Positions 51,710-60,407 of a stretch of 64,000 nt of DNA are shown in pieces. The stretch lies in contig CAKSZL010000006.1 of NCBI GenBank assembly GCA_934525625.1, positions 1 to 64,000 of the forward strand, in the 5' to 3' direction. A model generated the notes under the pieces. It had not been told where the DNA came from. It saw only the letters and a program-made list of their open reading frames with translations, and did no database searches. This DNA is from an uncultured Burkholderiaceae bacterium (lineage in GTDB: Bacteria; Pseudomonadota; Gammaproteobacteria; Burkholderiales; Burkholderiaceae_B). Positions within the stretch are counted from its first letter, which is position 1; each line of letters begins with the position of its first letter. Made by a program: the position numbers and the translations under genes.

Positions 51710-54523
51710 ATGGCGCAGTCCAATGCGGGCCCCACCGAGGCGGCCCCCACGCTTTCCGCTACCGGCCCCGCCCCCGCGGCGAGGGCGGCCGACGACGTCG
51801 GCCGCCTCATCCAAGACATGGCCCAGGCCACGCCAGATGGCCACCTGAACGTGCTGTACGGCACGTCGGAGACGGCGTCGCTGGAACCCCATTGGCAGCG
51901 GTTTTTCGCCCAGACGCTGGCGGCGCACCGCCGCCCCGGCAACCGGCAGCCGCCGGCCCAGTTGCTCTCCGATACGTTCACCCGCTTGCAGCGCAACCTG
52001 CGCAAGCGGGTCGAGGACAACGGCGTTTCGTACAACCTGTACGCCGATGCCGTCAACAAGCCGCGCCCCTGGGCGCTCGATCTGTTCCCCATGATTCTGC
52101 CGCCGGCGGAATGGCAGGGCATCGCGGCCGGCGTGCGCCAGCGCGCCGAACTGCTGGACCGCATGCTGGCCGACGTCTACGGCGAACAAAGCCTGGTGCG
52201 CGACGGCCTGCTGCCCAGCGCGCTGGTGCATGGACACCCCGGCTACCTGCGTCCGGCGCACGGCATCAAGCCCGCGGGGGGGCGCTTTCTGCACGTGGTG
52301 GCATTCGACCTGGCGCGCGATGCGCAAGGCTATTGGTGGATCATGTCGCAGCGTACCCAGGCGCCTTCCGGGCTGGGCTACGCGCTGGAAAACCGCATCA
52401 TCGTGGCCGGCCTGTTTCCGCAGGCCTTTGCTTCGCTGCAGGTGCAGCGCCTGGCGGCAAGCTACCGGGTGCTGCTGGCCAACCTGGCCGCGCTCAGCCC
52501 GGCGGGCGAAGACGCGCGCATCGTGCTGCTGACGCCCGGCCCATACAGCGAAACCTATTTCGAGCACGTGTACCTGGCGCGCTATCTGGGCATTACGCTG
52601 GTCGAAGGCGGCGATCTCGTCGTGCGCGACCAGCGCCTCTGGCTCAAGACCATGGAGGGGCTGGAGCCCGTGGACGCGGTGTTGCGCCGCCTGGACGACG
52701 ATTTTCTCGACCCGCTGGAATTGCGCGCCGACTCGGCGCTGGGGATACCGGGGTTGATGCAGGCCTGGCGCGCGGGCAACGTGGTGCTGGCCAATGCGCC
52801 GGGCACCGGGTTTCTGGAATCCTCGGCCACGCTGGGGTTCCTGCCGGCCATTTGCGAGCGCCTGATGGGCGAGCCGCTGCAATTGCCCTCGCTGGCAAGC
52901 TGGTGGTGCGGCGAACGCGCCATTCTGCCGGAACTGTTCGAGCACATGCCCGATTACGTCATCAAGCCCACTTTCAACGACCGGGCGCGGCGTTTCGTGC
53001 CCGTGCTGGGGCGCAGCCTGAAGCCGCAAGAGCAGGCAGCCTGGCAGGCGCGCATCGCCGCCCGCCCCGAAGACTATTCGGCGCAGGGCTATGTACCCCT
53101 GGCGCACATGCCCACCTGGCGCGGCCTGCCCGAACTCGGCGAGGGCAATCCGGGGGGCGCGCAAGGCCCCGGCGCCGACGCGCCCATGGGCAGCCAGGCC
53201 ATGGTGGTGCGCGTGTTTGCGCTGGCCGACGGGCAGGGCTCTTGGCACGTGATGCCGGGCGGCCTGACTCGCCTGGCTCAGCCCGGCCGCGACGTGGTGT
53301 CCATGTACCGGGGCGGCAGCTCGGCCGATCTCTGGATCATGGGCGAGGCGCGTAACGCGCCCCCATCGGTCACCGTGGTGCCGGTGCCGGCAGTGGCGCC
53401 GGCCGCCGCATCGGCGATACCGGCCACGCCCGCGGCGGCGAACGTGCCCAGCGTTGCCGGTGCGCCCGCCGCCTGGCCGGCGCACCGGCATACCCGCGTC
53501 ATCAGCAGCCGCGCGGCTGAAAACCTGTTCTGGCTGGGGCGCTACACCGAGCGCCTTGAAAACAGCGTGCGCCATGCCCGCATCGTGCTCGAAGCGCTGG
53601 GCGACAGCGAAGTGCCCATGACGCCCGCATGCCTGCAATGGCTGTACGTGGTGGCGATACAAAACGGCCTGGTTAGCGAAGACACCCCGTCGCCGCTGGA
53701 ATCCGAGGCCGAATTCAGCGACACGCTGCTGGCGGCCTTGCTGGATACCTCCGGGGAAAACGGCATTTACAGCGTGGCCTCGACGCTGGCTTGCCTGCGC
53801 CAGTCGGCCTTCAGCGTGCGCGAACGCCTGGCGCAAGAGCAATGGCACCTCATCAACAGCGCCGCCGCGCAGTTCGAAACGGCCATGCGTGATTTCGGCC
53901 ATGCGCCCACCGCCGTGCCGTTGCCCAGCACCGCCTTACAAGCGCTGGACCAGCTCTCCACGCACGTCATGGCGATGACGGGCGCGCAACTCGACCGCAT
54001 GACGCGTGACAGCGGCTGGAATCTGTTGTCCATGGGCCGCCAGATCGAACGCATGATCACGCTGGCGCAGGCCTTGCGCCAAGCTTTCGTCACCGAGGCC
54101 GTGCATGACGAAAGCGGCTTTTCCTGCGTGCTGCGCTTGTTCGACAGCACCATTACCTACCGCTCGCGTTATCAGCAGCAGCGCAGCATACAGTCCCTGC
54201 TCGAACTGCTGGTGCTGGACCGCCAGAACCCCCGCTCGCTCAGCTGGGTGTCGGACAACCTCGACACGCGCATGAAGAAAATCGACCCGAGCAGCCAGTT
54301 GGCGCAGCAGGCGGGGCCGGAATCCAGTCCGCCGCATCGCTGGTCGGAGAGCCAGCTGTACGCGATGACCCAGCAGCGCGATTACGACCAAATCGCCGAC
54401 AGCCTGGCTCGGGCCGGCGAATACACCGAACGCTTGTCCGAGTTGTTCTCGCAGCAATATTTCGCCCATGTGGAGTCGGAGAACCACGCTCTGGGTTCAT
54501 GGGCCGGAGCCGCTTCCCGATGA
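51710..54523 (+). CDS. ATP-grasp/alpha-E fusion protein
   Basis: 937 residues. Residues about 60-560 are a circularly permuted ATP-grasp module ('LENRIIVAGLFPQAFASLQV', 'IVLLTPGPYSETYFEHVYLARYLGITLVEGGDLVV', 'VDAVLRRLDDDFLDPLELRADSALGIPGLM', 'DYVIKPTF'), then a Pro/Ala/Val linker (about 555-600), then an alpha-E domain beginning 'VISSRAAENLFWLGRYTERLENSVRHARIVLEAL'. The ATP-grasp half lacks the GAGGYG loop seen in the stand-alone paralogue at 44769, where this protein reads KPTFNDRARRF, so the two may differ in activity. A Pro/Ala-rich 30-residue tail precedes the fold. Start at ATG 51710; ribosome site weak. Confidence 0.9.
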   Translation: MAQSNAGPTEAAPTLSATGPAPAARAADDVGRLIQDMAQATPDGHLNVLYGTSETASLEPHWQRFFAQTLAAHRRPGNRQPPAQLLSDTFTRLQRNLRKRVEDNGVSYNLYADAVNKPRPWALDLFPMILPPAEWQGIAAGVRQRAELLDRMLADVYGEQSLVRDGLLPSALVHGHPGYLRPAHGIKPAGGRFLHVVAFDLARDAQGYWWIMSQRTQAPSGLGYALENRIIVAGLFPQAFASLQVQRLAASYRVLLANLAALSPAGEDARIVLLTPGPYSETYFEHVYLARYLGITLVEGGDLVVRDQRLWLKTMEGLEPVDAVLRRLDDDFLDPLELRADSALGIPGLMQAWRAGNVVLANAPGTGFLESSATLGFLPAICERLMGEPLQLPSLASWWCGERAILPELFEHMPDYVIKPTFNDRARRFVPVLGRSLKPQEQAAWQARIAARPEDYSAQGYVPLAHMPTWRGLPELGEGNPGGAQGPGADAPMGSQAMVVRVFALADGQGSWHVMPGGLTRLAQPGRDVVSMYRGGSSADLWIMGEARNAPPSVTVVPVPAVAPAAASAIPATPAAANVPSVAGAPAAWPAHRHTRVISSRAAENLFWLGRYTERLENSVRHARIVLEALGDSEVPMTPACLQWLYVVAIQNGLVSEDTPSPLESEAEFSDTLLAALLDTSGENGIYSVASTLACLRQSAFSVRERLAQEQWHLINSAAAQFETAMRDFGHAPTAVPLPSTALQALDQLSTHVMAMTGAQLDRMTRDSGWNLLSMGRQIERMITLAQALRQAFVTEAVHDESGFSCVLRLFDSTITYRSRYQQQRSIQSLLELLVLDRQNPRSLSWVSDNLDTRMKKIDPSSQLAQQAGPESSPPHRWSESQLYAMTQQRDYDQIADSLARAGEYTERLSELFSQQYFAHVESENHALGSWAGAASR

Positions 54524-55485
54524 AGCTTTCCGTTTTCCACGAAACGCGCTACACGCACGAATCGCCGGTGCTTCAGGCGCACCACATCGCCTATCTGCGT
54601 CCGCTGGACAACGAGATCCAGCGCCTGCACACCCACGGCCTGTATGTGTCGCCGGCCCCCGAAGTCGTCGCCCACAGCGTCGACAGGCTGGGCCAGCACC
54701 GCACGTATTTCGAATTGTCCGCGCCGCACGACGAGATGGTCGTCATCGCGCACAGCACGCTCGAAACCACGGAGCTGGCGCCCGAACTCGAAGGCCACAT
54801 GCCCGAGCTGAGCATGCCGCCCAGCCTGCCGTGGGAGGACGTCGTGCGCCATATGCAGTACGAAGCGGGCCAGGCTTTCGATGCGGCGCGCGAGTACGCC
54901 CAGCCTTCGCCGCTGGCGCCGGCCCATGCGCAGTTCGCCGACTACGCGCAAGACCTGATCGAAGCCGGCCTGCCGGTGTATCAGCTGGCGCAAAGGCTGT
55001 GCGCCAGGATATTCAAGGAGTTCGAATATCAGCCCGCCGCCACCGACGTCAGCACGCCGCCATTGCAAGCGCTGGAGCTGAAGCAGGGCGTCTGCCAGGA
55101 CTTCGCGCAGGTGATGATCGCGGTGCTGAGGTCGCTGGGCCTGGCGGCGCGCTACGTCAGCGGCTATCTGCTTACCCAGCCGCCGCCGGGCAAGCCCCGG
55201 CTCATCGGAGCCGACGCCTCGCACGCCTGGGCCAGCGTCTATTGCCCGGAAGCGGGCTGGATGGAATTCGACCCTACCAACAACTGCATCGCGGGTCATA
55301 GCCACGTGCGCCTGGCCTATGGCCGCGACTACAGCGACGTCGCGCCCTTGCGCGGCGTCATACGCGGCGGCGGCGGCCACGAACTGAAAGTGGCCGTCAC
55401 CATCAGCCCCGAAGGCGATACGCCCCTCGAAGCCCTGATGCCCGCCGACATCGGCTTGCAGAACGTCGCCGAACCGCGTGAATAA
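54520..55485 (+). CDS. Transglutaminase-like protein, third in cluster
   Basis: 321 residues. N-terminal beta domain ('FHETRYTHESPVLQAHHIAYLRPLDNEIQRL') and transglutaminase core with Cys192 ('KQGVCQDFAQVMIAVLRSLGLAARYVSGYLL'), His235 ('DASHAWASVYCPEAGWMEF') and Asp251 ('DPTNNC'). Longer than the paralogue at 47251 by an insert around residues 85-135. The ATG at 54520 overlaps the fusion gene stop by 4 bp; an upstream in-frame reading would add 7 residues. Last gene of the cluster. Confidence 0.9.
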   Translation: MKLSVFHETRYTHESPVLQAHHIAYLRPLDNEIQRLHTHGLYVSPAPEVVAHSVDRLGQHRTYFELSAPHDEMVVIAHSTLETTELAPELEGHMPELSMPPSLPWEDVVRHMQYEAGQAFDAAREYAQPSPLAPAHAQFADYAQDLIEAGLPVYQLAQRLCARIFKEFEYQPAATDVSTPPLQALELKQGVCQDFAQVMIAVLRSLGLAARYVSGYLLTQPPPGKPRLIGADASHAWASVYCPEAGWMEFDPTNNCIAGHSHVRLAYGRDYSDVAPLRGVIRGGGGHELKVAVTISPEGDTPLEALMPADIGLQNVAEPRE

Positions 55486-55813
55486 AGGCTTTGCGCGGCT
55501 TCGGCAGCCGGTTCCATGCCGTCTTTGCGAGCCGCGTATGGGGCTTGCAAGGGTACGCGTGTTATACTCGGCAGGTTGATGTGCTGTGGCACGCTAATCT
55601 GCCCGCATCGACTTTGTGCTGTTCTCCCTCCCTGGCCAGAACCTTCGCCGACTTTGGTTGATCTTGTTTTCTGGCTGCCCCTCGCTTGCGGCGAATACCC
55701 CCGCTAGCCAGCCGCCGGACAGAGTTCGCTCACCGTCTGCGCCTTGTGCGCTCCTCATAATTGAATCGCCGTTTTTTCACCTAACCCGAAAACCGGCGTC
55801 AAAGGAATCACCC
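55486..55813 (+). promoter_or_regulatory. Long leader region of the small-protein/infA unit
   Basis: 328 bp without a gene. A TATACT -10-like hexamer is at 55563-55568 (GTTATACTC), which would give a leader of about 240 nt before the TTG start at 55814. The leader is pyrimidine-rich (for example GTTCTCCCTCCCTGGCC) and contains CGCCGTTTTTTCACC near 55768-55782. AAAGGAATCACCC provides the ribosome site. Long structured leaders are typical of cold-shock messages, but no known RNA family was recognised. Confidence 0.4.
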
Positions 55814-56056
55814 TTGTCCAAATCCCTACAGGTTGGAAGATACCTGGTTTCACCATTGGCCCGCCGTGACCTGCACGGCCGTTACGCCGCTTCGGTTTCC
55901 ATACGCAGCGGCCAGCTTAATACCACGCACGATCGCGTGATGCGTTTCATCCCCCGGTTCGACTCGGCCGACGAAGCCTTGCAGTTCGCCACCGGAGAAG
56001 CGCTCGACTACATCAGCTCGAAGTCGCGCGGCGTGCATGCGCCATGTTTTGATTAA
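55814..56056 (+). CDS. Small conserved-looking protein of unknown function
   Basis: 80 residues starting TTG at 55814 (reads SKSLQVGRYLVSPLARRDLHGRYAASVSIRSG...), chosen because AAAGGA lies 9 nt upstream and the longer frame reads through leader DNA. Mixed alpha/beta, basic first half ('RRDLHGRYAASVSIRSGQLNTTHDRVMRF') and an acidic helix ('DSADEALQFATGEALDYI'). I do not recognise the family. It lies 9 bp upstream of infA, with which it should be cotranscribed, suggesting a translation- or cold-related context. Confidence 0.7.
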   Translation: MSKSLQVGRYLVSPLARRDLHGRYAASVSIRSGQLNTTHDRVMRFIPRFDSADEALQFATGEALDYISSKSRGVHAPCFD

Positions 56057-56065
56057 GGAGGCCAT

Positions 56066-56329
56066 ATGGCAAAAGAAGAATTGCTTGAAATGCGCGGTAT
56101 CGTCAACGAAGTTCTGCCCGATTCCCGTTTCCGGGTCACGTTGCAGAACGGCCATCAACTGATCGCCTATACGGGCGGCAAGATGCGCAAGCACCACATC
56201 CGCATCCTGGCGGGCGACGACGTGTCGCTGGAACTGTCGCCTTACGACTTGTCGAAAGGCCGCATCACCTTCCGTCACCTGAAAGACCGCGCGCCAAGCG
56301 GCGCTTCACGCGCGGGCAATCGTCGTTGA
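56066..56329 (+). CDS. infA: Translation initiation factor IF-1
   Basis: 87 residues. OB fold '[71 protein letters not shown]' is IF-1, which binds the ribosomal A site with IF-2 and IF-3. A basic tail of about 15 residues ([14 protein letters not shown]) makes it longer than the ~72-residue standard form; extended IF-1 paralogues are usual in Burkholderiales in addition to the one in the ribosomal protein operon. AAGGAG precedes the ATG. Confidence 0.95.
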   Translation: MAKEELLEMRGIVNEVLPDSRFRVTLQNGHQLIAYTGGKMRKHHIRILAGDDVSLELSPYDLSKGRITFRHLKDRAPSGASRAGNRR

Positions 56330-56445
56330 CGCTTGGCGCGCCTTGCGTCATCAAGGTGTCATGCCTCTGGTCTACCCTAATTGTCTGAATTGTTGCCAAG
56401 GTTGACACTAATACATTGTCGATACGGCACTTCGAGGCATAAAGT

Positions 56446-56712
56446 ATGACTCTATCGAACGGGCAGGTTTGGGAAGCGCTGGAACAAGTACGTCTGCGGC
56501 AGGTGCCCTGGCATAAAAGGGCCGCCATCTTCTCTAAATTGCAGGCCGCCGGCTTGCTGGAAGCTGTTCCCCAGGTAACGGTGGCCATGACTGGCCGCCC
56601 GTTGCTCAACATTGCTTCACTCACCGAAACCGGCAAGCGCGAAGTCTTGCGCTTGGCGCGTTGCCGGCGCGACGAAACCTGGGAAGCGGAACAAAAGCGC
56701 ATACGGCACTAG
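56446..56712 (+). CDS. Small hypothetical protein, possibly nucleic-acid binding
   Basis: 88 residues, basic. 'MTLSNGQVWEALEQVRLRQVPWHKRAAIFSKLQAAGLLEAVPQVTVAMTGRPLLNIASLTETGKREVLRLARCRRDETWEAEQKRIRH'-type sequence: helices then 'LNIASLTETGKREVLRLARCRR', which resembles a winged-helix wing and third helix (compare 'xLTxxGrxxL' in MarR-like proteins). I do not recognise the family. The region 56330-56445 upstream is less GC-rich and includes TTGACA at 56402-56407, a possible -35. Confidence 0.55.
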   Translation: MTLSNGQVWEALEQVRLRQVPWHKRAAIFSKLQAAGLLEAVPQVTVAMTGRPLLNIASLTETGKREVLRLARCRRDETWEAEQKRIRH

Positions 56713-56927
56713 CCTTCCTCCGAAGGCACCCTGCCGGCTCGCTATCCCGCCCCGACCCGACATCCTCCTCCCGCAAAAGGCGGGATGGCCTGCCGTACTC
56801 CCATTTGACCTCGCACGGCGCCGATTGCGCCTTGCCTTCGTGCGCGCACAGAGAATATCGGCATGAATGCGCCGGCCCCAGCTTTGGCTGCGCCGCCCCA
56901 GGTGGTAGGGGCGGGCGCATGGCTGGC

Positions 56928-58082
<1,155 letters not shown>

Positions 58083-58361
58083 TCAACGTAGATAAGAGCG
58101 TACCAGCGAGACGACGCTATCGACGGAATCGTGCGGCGGCGTGTCGCCGCCTTGCGCCGCCGAGGCGAAGGTTTCGCGCAGATGGCTTTCCAGCACGCCG
58201 GCCATCAGGCCGTTGATGCCGCCGCGCACGGCGGCGATCTGCTGCAGGAAGGGGCCGCACTCGACGCCTTCTTCGAGGGCGCGCTCCAGTGCGTCTATCT
58301 GCCCGCGCACACGGCGAACGCGCGCCAAGACGCGCTTTTTTTCTTCCGGGGAATGAGGCAT
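58083..58361 (-). CDS. frmR: Formaldehyde-responsive repressor FrmR
   Basis: 92 residues, all-helical CsoR/RcnR family. '[63 protein letters not shown]' carries Cys35 and His60, the positions that in FrmR sense formaldehyde (N-terminal Pro2 and Cys35). It lacks the extra metal ligands of RcnR. Represses its own operon until formaldehyde modifies it. Two operator palindromes lie just upstream. Confidence 0.93.
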   Translation of the reverse strand: MPHSPEEKKRVLARVRRVRGQIDALERALEEGVECGPFLQQIAAVRGGINGLMAGVLESHLRETFASAAQGGDTPPHDSVDSVVSLVRSYLR

Positions 58362-58377
58362 GCCTGTCTCGTTGAAT

Positions 58378-58417
58378 ATACTACCTGGGAGTATAAAGGA
58401 ATACTGCCCGGCAGTAT
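58378..58417 (-). promoter_or_regulatory. Tandem FrmR operators
   Basis: ATACTACCTGGGAGTAT (58378-58394) and ATACTGCCCGGCAGTAT (58401-58417) are two 17-bp palindromes with centres 23 bp apart, 17-56 bp upstream of the frmR start codon. They have the ATACT-G/C-AGTAT form of RcnR/FrmR sites. Confidence 0.82.
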
Positions 58418-58434
58418 GAATAAGGGCTATCCCT

Positions 58435-58722
58435 AGAGCATTTTCGATTTAGACGTATTTTTTGCGATGCAAGTGCTAACCCGCTCGCCACTGGGGTCAA
58501 GCGTTCCAGGCCCGGTCGCTCGGCTCGACCACAAAACCGTGGCCCCCACGCCGCGCCTGCGGCTTGCTGCCCCCCAAGGGGGCTTTTTTGCCTTGGGGCG
58601 GCCCGGCGGCAAAAAGTGGTCTCGGCCCGCTGCGCGGGCTGCCCTCGTTCCAACGTGCCTGGAACGCTTGACCCCAGCGGCGGGCTGGACGGCGGTGTGC
58701 AGGCATCAATCGAAAATGCTCT
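58435..58722. repeat. 288-bp nested palindromic element (MITE-like)
   Basis: Outer inverted repeats AGAGCATTTTCGATT (58435-58449) and its exact complement (58708-58722). Inside, a second inverted repeat, CTGGGGTCAAGCGTTCCAGGC (58491-58511) with its exact complement (58657-58677), extends to about 29 bp with one mismatch and one wobble. The centre (58543-58640) is a copy of the GC-rich family also present at 25111 and 43991. No transposase gene and no clear target-site duplication were seen. It fills the gap between frmR and the ABC permease 3' end. Confidence 0.85.
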
Positions 58723-58745
58723 GGCCGCGAGACAATCTCTGGCAA

Positions 58746-59555
58746 TCAGCCGCCCTGCCCGCCCCGGTGTGCCCAGCCCGTGGTGCGCTTTTCGACGAAG
58801 GCGAACAGTTCGTACATCAGCATGGCCATGACGCCGATGACGAGCAGGCCGGCGAAGGCCAGCGGCATCTTCATGGCCGAGCCGGCGGACACCAGCAGAT
58901 AGCCTATGCCCAGGTTGGCCGCGTTCATCTCGGAAACCGTGGTGCCCACGAAGGCCAGCGTGATCGCCACTTTCAGCGAGGCGAAGAAATACGGCATGGT
59001 GCGCGGCAGCCCCACCTTCAGCAGCACGTCGATGCGCTTGGCGCCCAGCACGCGCAGCACGTCTTCGAGTTCGGGTTCCAGCGTGGCCAGGCCGGTGGCG
59101 ATGTTGACCATGATGGGAAAGAAGGAAATCAGGAAGGCCGTGAGTATGGCCGGCCCGATGCCGATGCCGAACCACACCACCAGAATGGGCACGAAGGCGG
59201 CCTTGGGTAAGGCGTTGAAGGCGGTCATCAGCGGATACAGGCTGGCGTAGGCCAGCCGCGAACTGCCGGCGATCAGGCCCAGTACGACGCCGACGAAGAT
59301 GGCCAGCGCAAAGCCCACCACCGTCACCCAGAAGGTGCGCCAGGCGTGCATGCCGATCAGGCCGGCGTATTCCACCGTGGCCTCGATGACCATGGAAGGG
59401 CTGGGGAAGATGAACTCCGACACCGAGAACAGCCGGCACAGGCCTTCCCAGATGAGGAGAATGATGGCTAGCAGAATGAACGGGGAATAGCGTTCAAGTG
59501 TTTTTTGCCGTTGGGCCGCTCCCAAGGCGCGGCGTGGGGGCTTTTTTTGTTCCAT
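58746..59555 (-). CDS. ABC transporter permease (SsuC/TauC-like)
   Basis: 269 residues with six transmembrane segments. 'FNALPKAAFVPILVVWFGIGIGPAILTAFLISFFPIMVNIATGLATLEPELEDVLRVLGAKRIDVLLKVGLPRTMPYFFASLKVAITLAFVGTTVSEM' is the family core with the EAA loop. The first about 19 residues (MEQKKPPRRALGAAQRQKT) are encoded by DNA that matches a shortened, reversed copy of the GC-rich repeat, and the family homology begins at 'LERYSPFILLAIILLIWEGL'. No other ATG lies near that point. Gap to the ATPase gene is 31 bp. Confidence 0.9.
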   Translation of the reverse strand: MEQKKPPRRALGAAQRQKTLERYSPFILLAIILLIWEGLCRLFSVSEFIFPSPSMVIEATVEYAGLIGMHAWRTFWVTVVGFALAIFVGVVLGLIAGSSRLAYASLYPLMTAFNALPKAAFVPILVVWFGIGIGPAILTAFLISFFPIMVNIATGLATLEPELEDVLRVLGAKRIDVLLKVGLPRTMPYFFASLKVAITLAFVGTTVSEMNAANLGIGYLLVSAGSAMKMPLAFAGLLVIGVMAMLMYELFAFVEKRTTGWAHRGGQGG

Positions 59556-59586
59556 GGCGGTACCGTGACTTGTCGTTGACGGGCCG

Positions 59587-60387
59587 CTAATGAGAGCGGA
59601 CGTGGCCTATCTGGGAGCGCAGTTCGTGTACGACCTGATTGAAACTGTCGGTGTAGGTCAGTTCGAGCTCGCGCGGCCGGGGCAGTTCTATCTGGCGCTG
59701 GCTGATGATGCGCCCCGGGCGTTGGCTCATGACGTACACCGTATCGGCCAGGAAGACGGCTTCGCGCAGGTCGTGCGTGACGAGAATGACGTTGAACCGC
59801 TGCTCGGCCCAGAGGTCGCGCAGCACGCACCACAGTTCTTCGCGCGTGAAGGCGTCGAGCGCGCCGAAGGGCTCGTCCAGCAGCAGCATGCGGGGCTCGT
59901 GTATGAGCGCCCGGCAGATGGAGGCGCGCTGCTGCATGCCGCCCGAGAGTTCCCACGGATACTTGTCTTCGTAGCCTGCCAGGCCTACGGTGCGCAGCAG
60001 GCCGTGGGCTTTCTCGACGTAAGCCTCGCGTTCGGTCTTGAGGCGCGAGCGGTGCGGCTCGACGATTTCGAGCGGCAGCAGCACGTTGTTCAGGGTGGTA
60101 CGCCAGGGCAGCAGCGTGGGCGCCTGAAAGGCCATGCCGACGATTTTCAGCGGGCCGGTAACCGGCTGACCGCCTACGTGCACCGTGCCTTGCGTGGCCT
60201 GTTTCAGGCCCGTGGCAAGCTTCATGAAAGTGGATTTGCCGCAGCCCGAGGGGCCGACGATGGCGATGAATTCGCCTTGGCGAACCTGGAGATTGATGTC
60301 TTCAACGGCGTACTCGCCCGCCTCCGCTAATTGCGGGTTGTAGGCGAGCCATACGCCGTTGAAATCAACGAACGTTGCTTGCTGCAT
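59587..60387 (-). CDS. ABC transporter ATPase (SsuB/TauB-like)
   Basis: 266 residues. Walker A 'GPSGCGKSTFMKLATGLKQ', Q-loop 'GMAFQAPTLLPWRTTLNNVLLPLEI', signature 'LSGGMQQRASICRALIHEPRMLLLDEPFGALDA' and H-loop 'VTHDLREAVFLADTVYVMSQRPGRI' are typical of nitrate/sulfonate/taurine-type importers. Start at ATG 60387 (MQQATFVDFNGVWLAYN). Sits 20 bp after the binding-protein gene. Confidence 0.93.
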   Translation of the reverse strand: MQQATFVDFNGVWLAYNPQLAEAGEYAVEDINLQVRQGEFIAIVGPSGCGKSTFMKLATGLKQATQGTVHVGGQPVTGPLKIVGMAFQAPTLLPWRTTLNNVLLPLEIVEPHRSRLKTEREAYVEKAHGLLRTVGLAGYEDKYPWELSGGMQQRASICRALIHEPRMLLLDEPFGALDAFTREELWCVLRDLWAEQRFNVILVTHDLREAVFLADTVYVMSQRPGRIISQRQIELPRPRELELTYTDSFNQVVHELRSQIGHVRSH

Positions 60388-60407
60388 GGGCGGCCCTGCT
60401 GGAAGGT

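Noticed and set aside
51581..53902. 773-codon minus-strand frame
   Set aside because: Antisense to the ATP-grasp/alpha-E fusion gene; Arg/His/Gly-rich without domains.
58435..58722. Insertion sequence
   Set aside because: Terminal inverted repeats are present but there is no transposase reading frame and no flanking duplication, so only a non-autonomous element is claimed.
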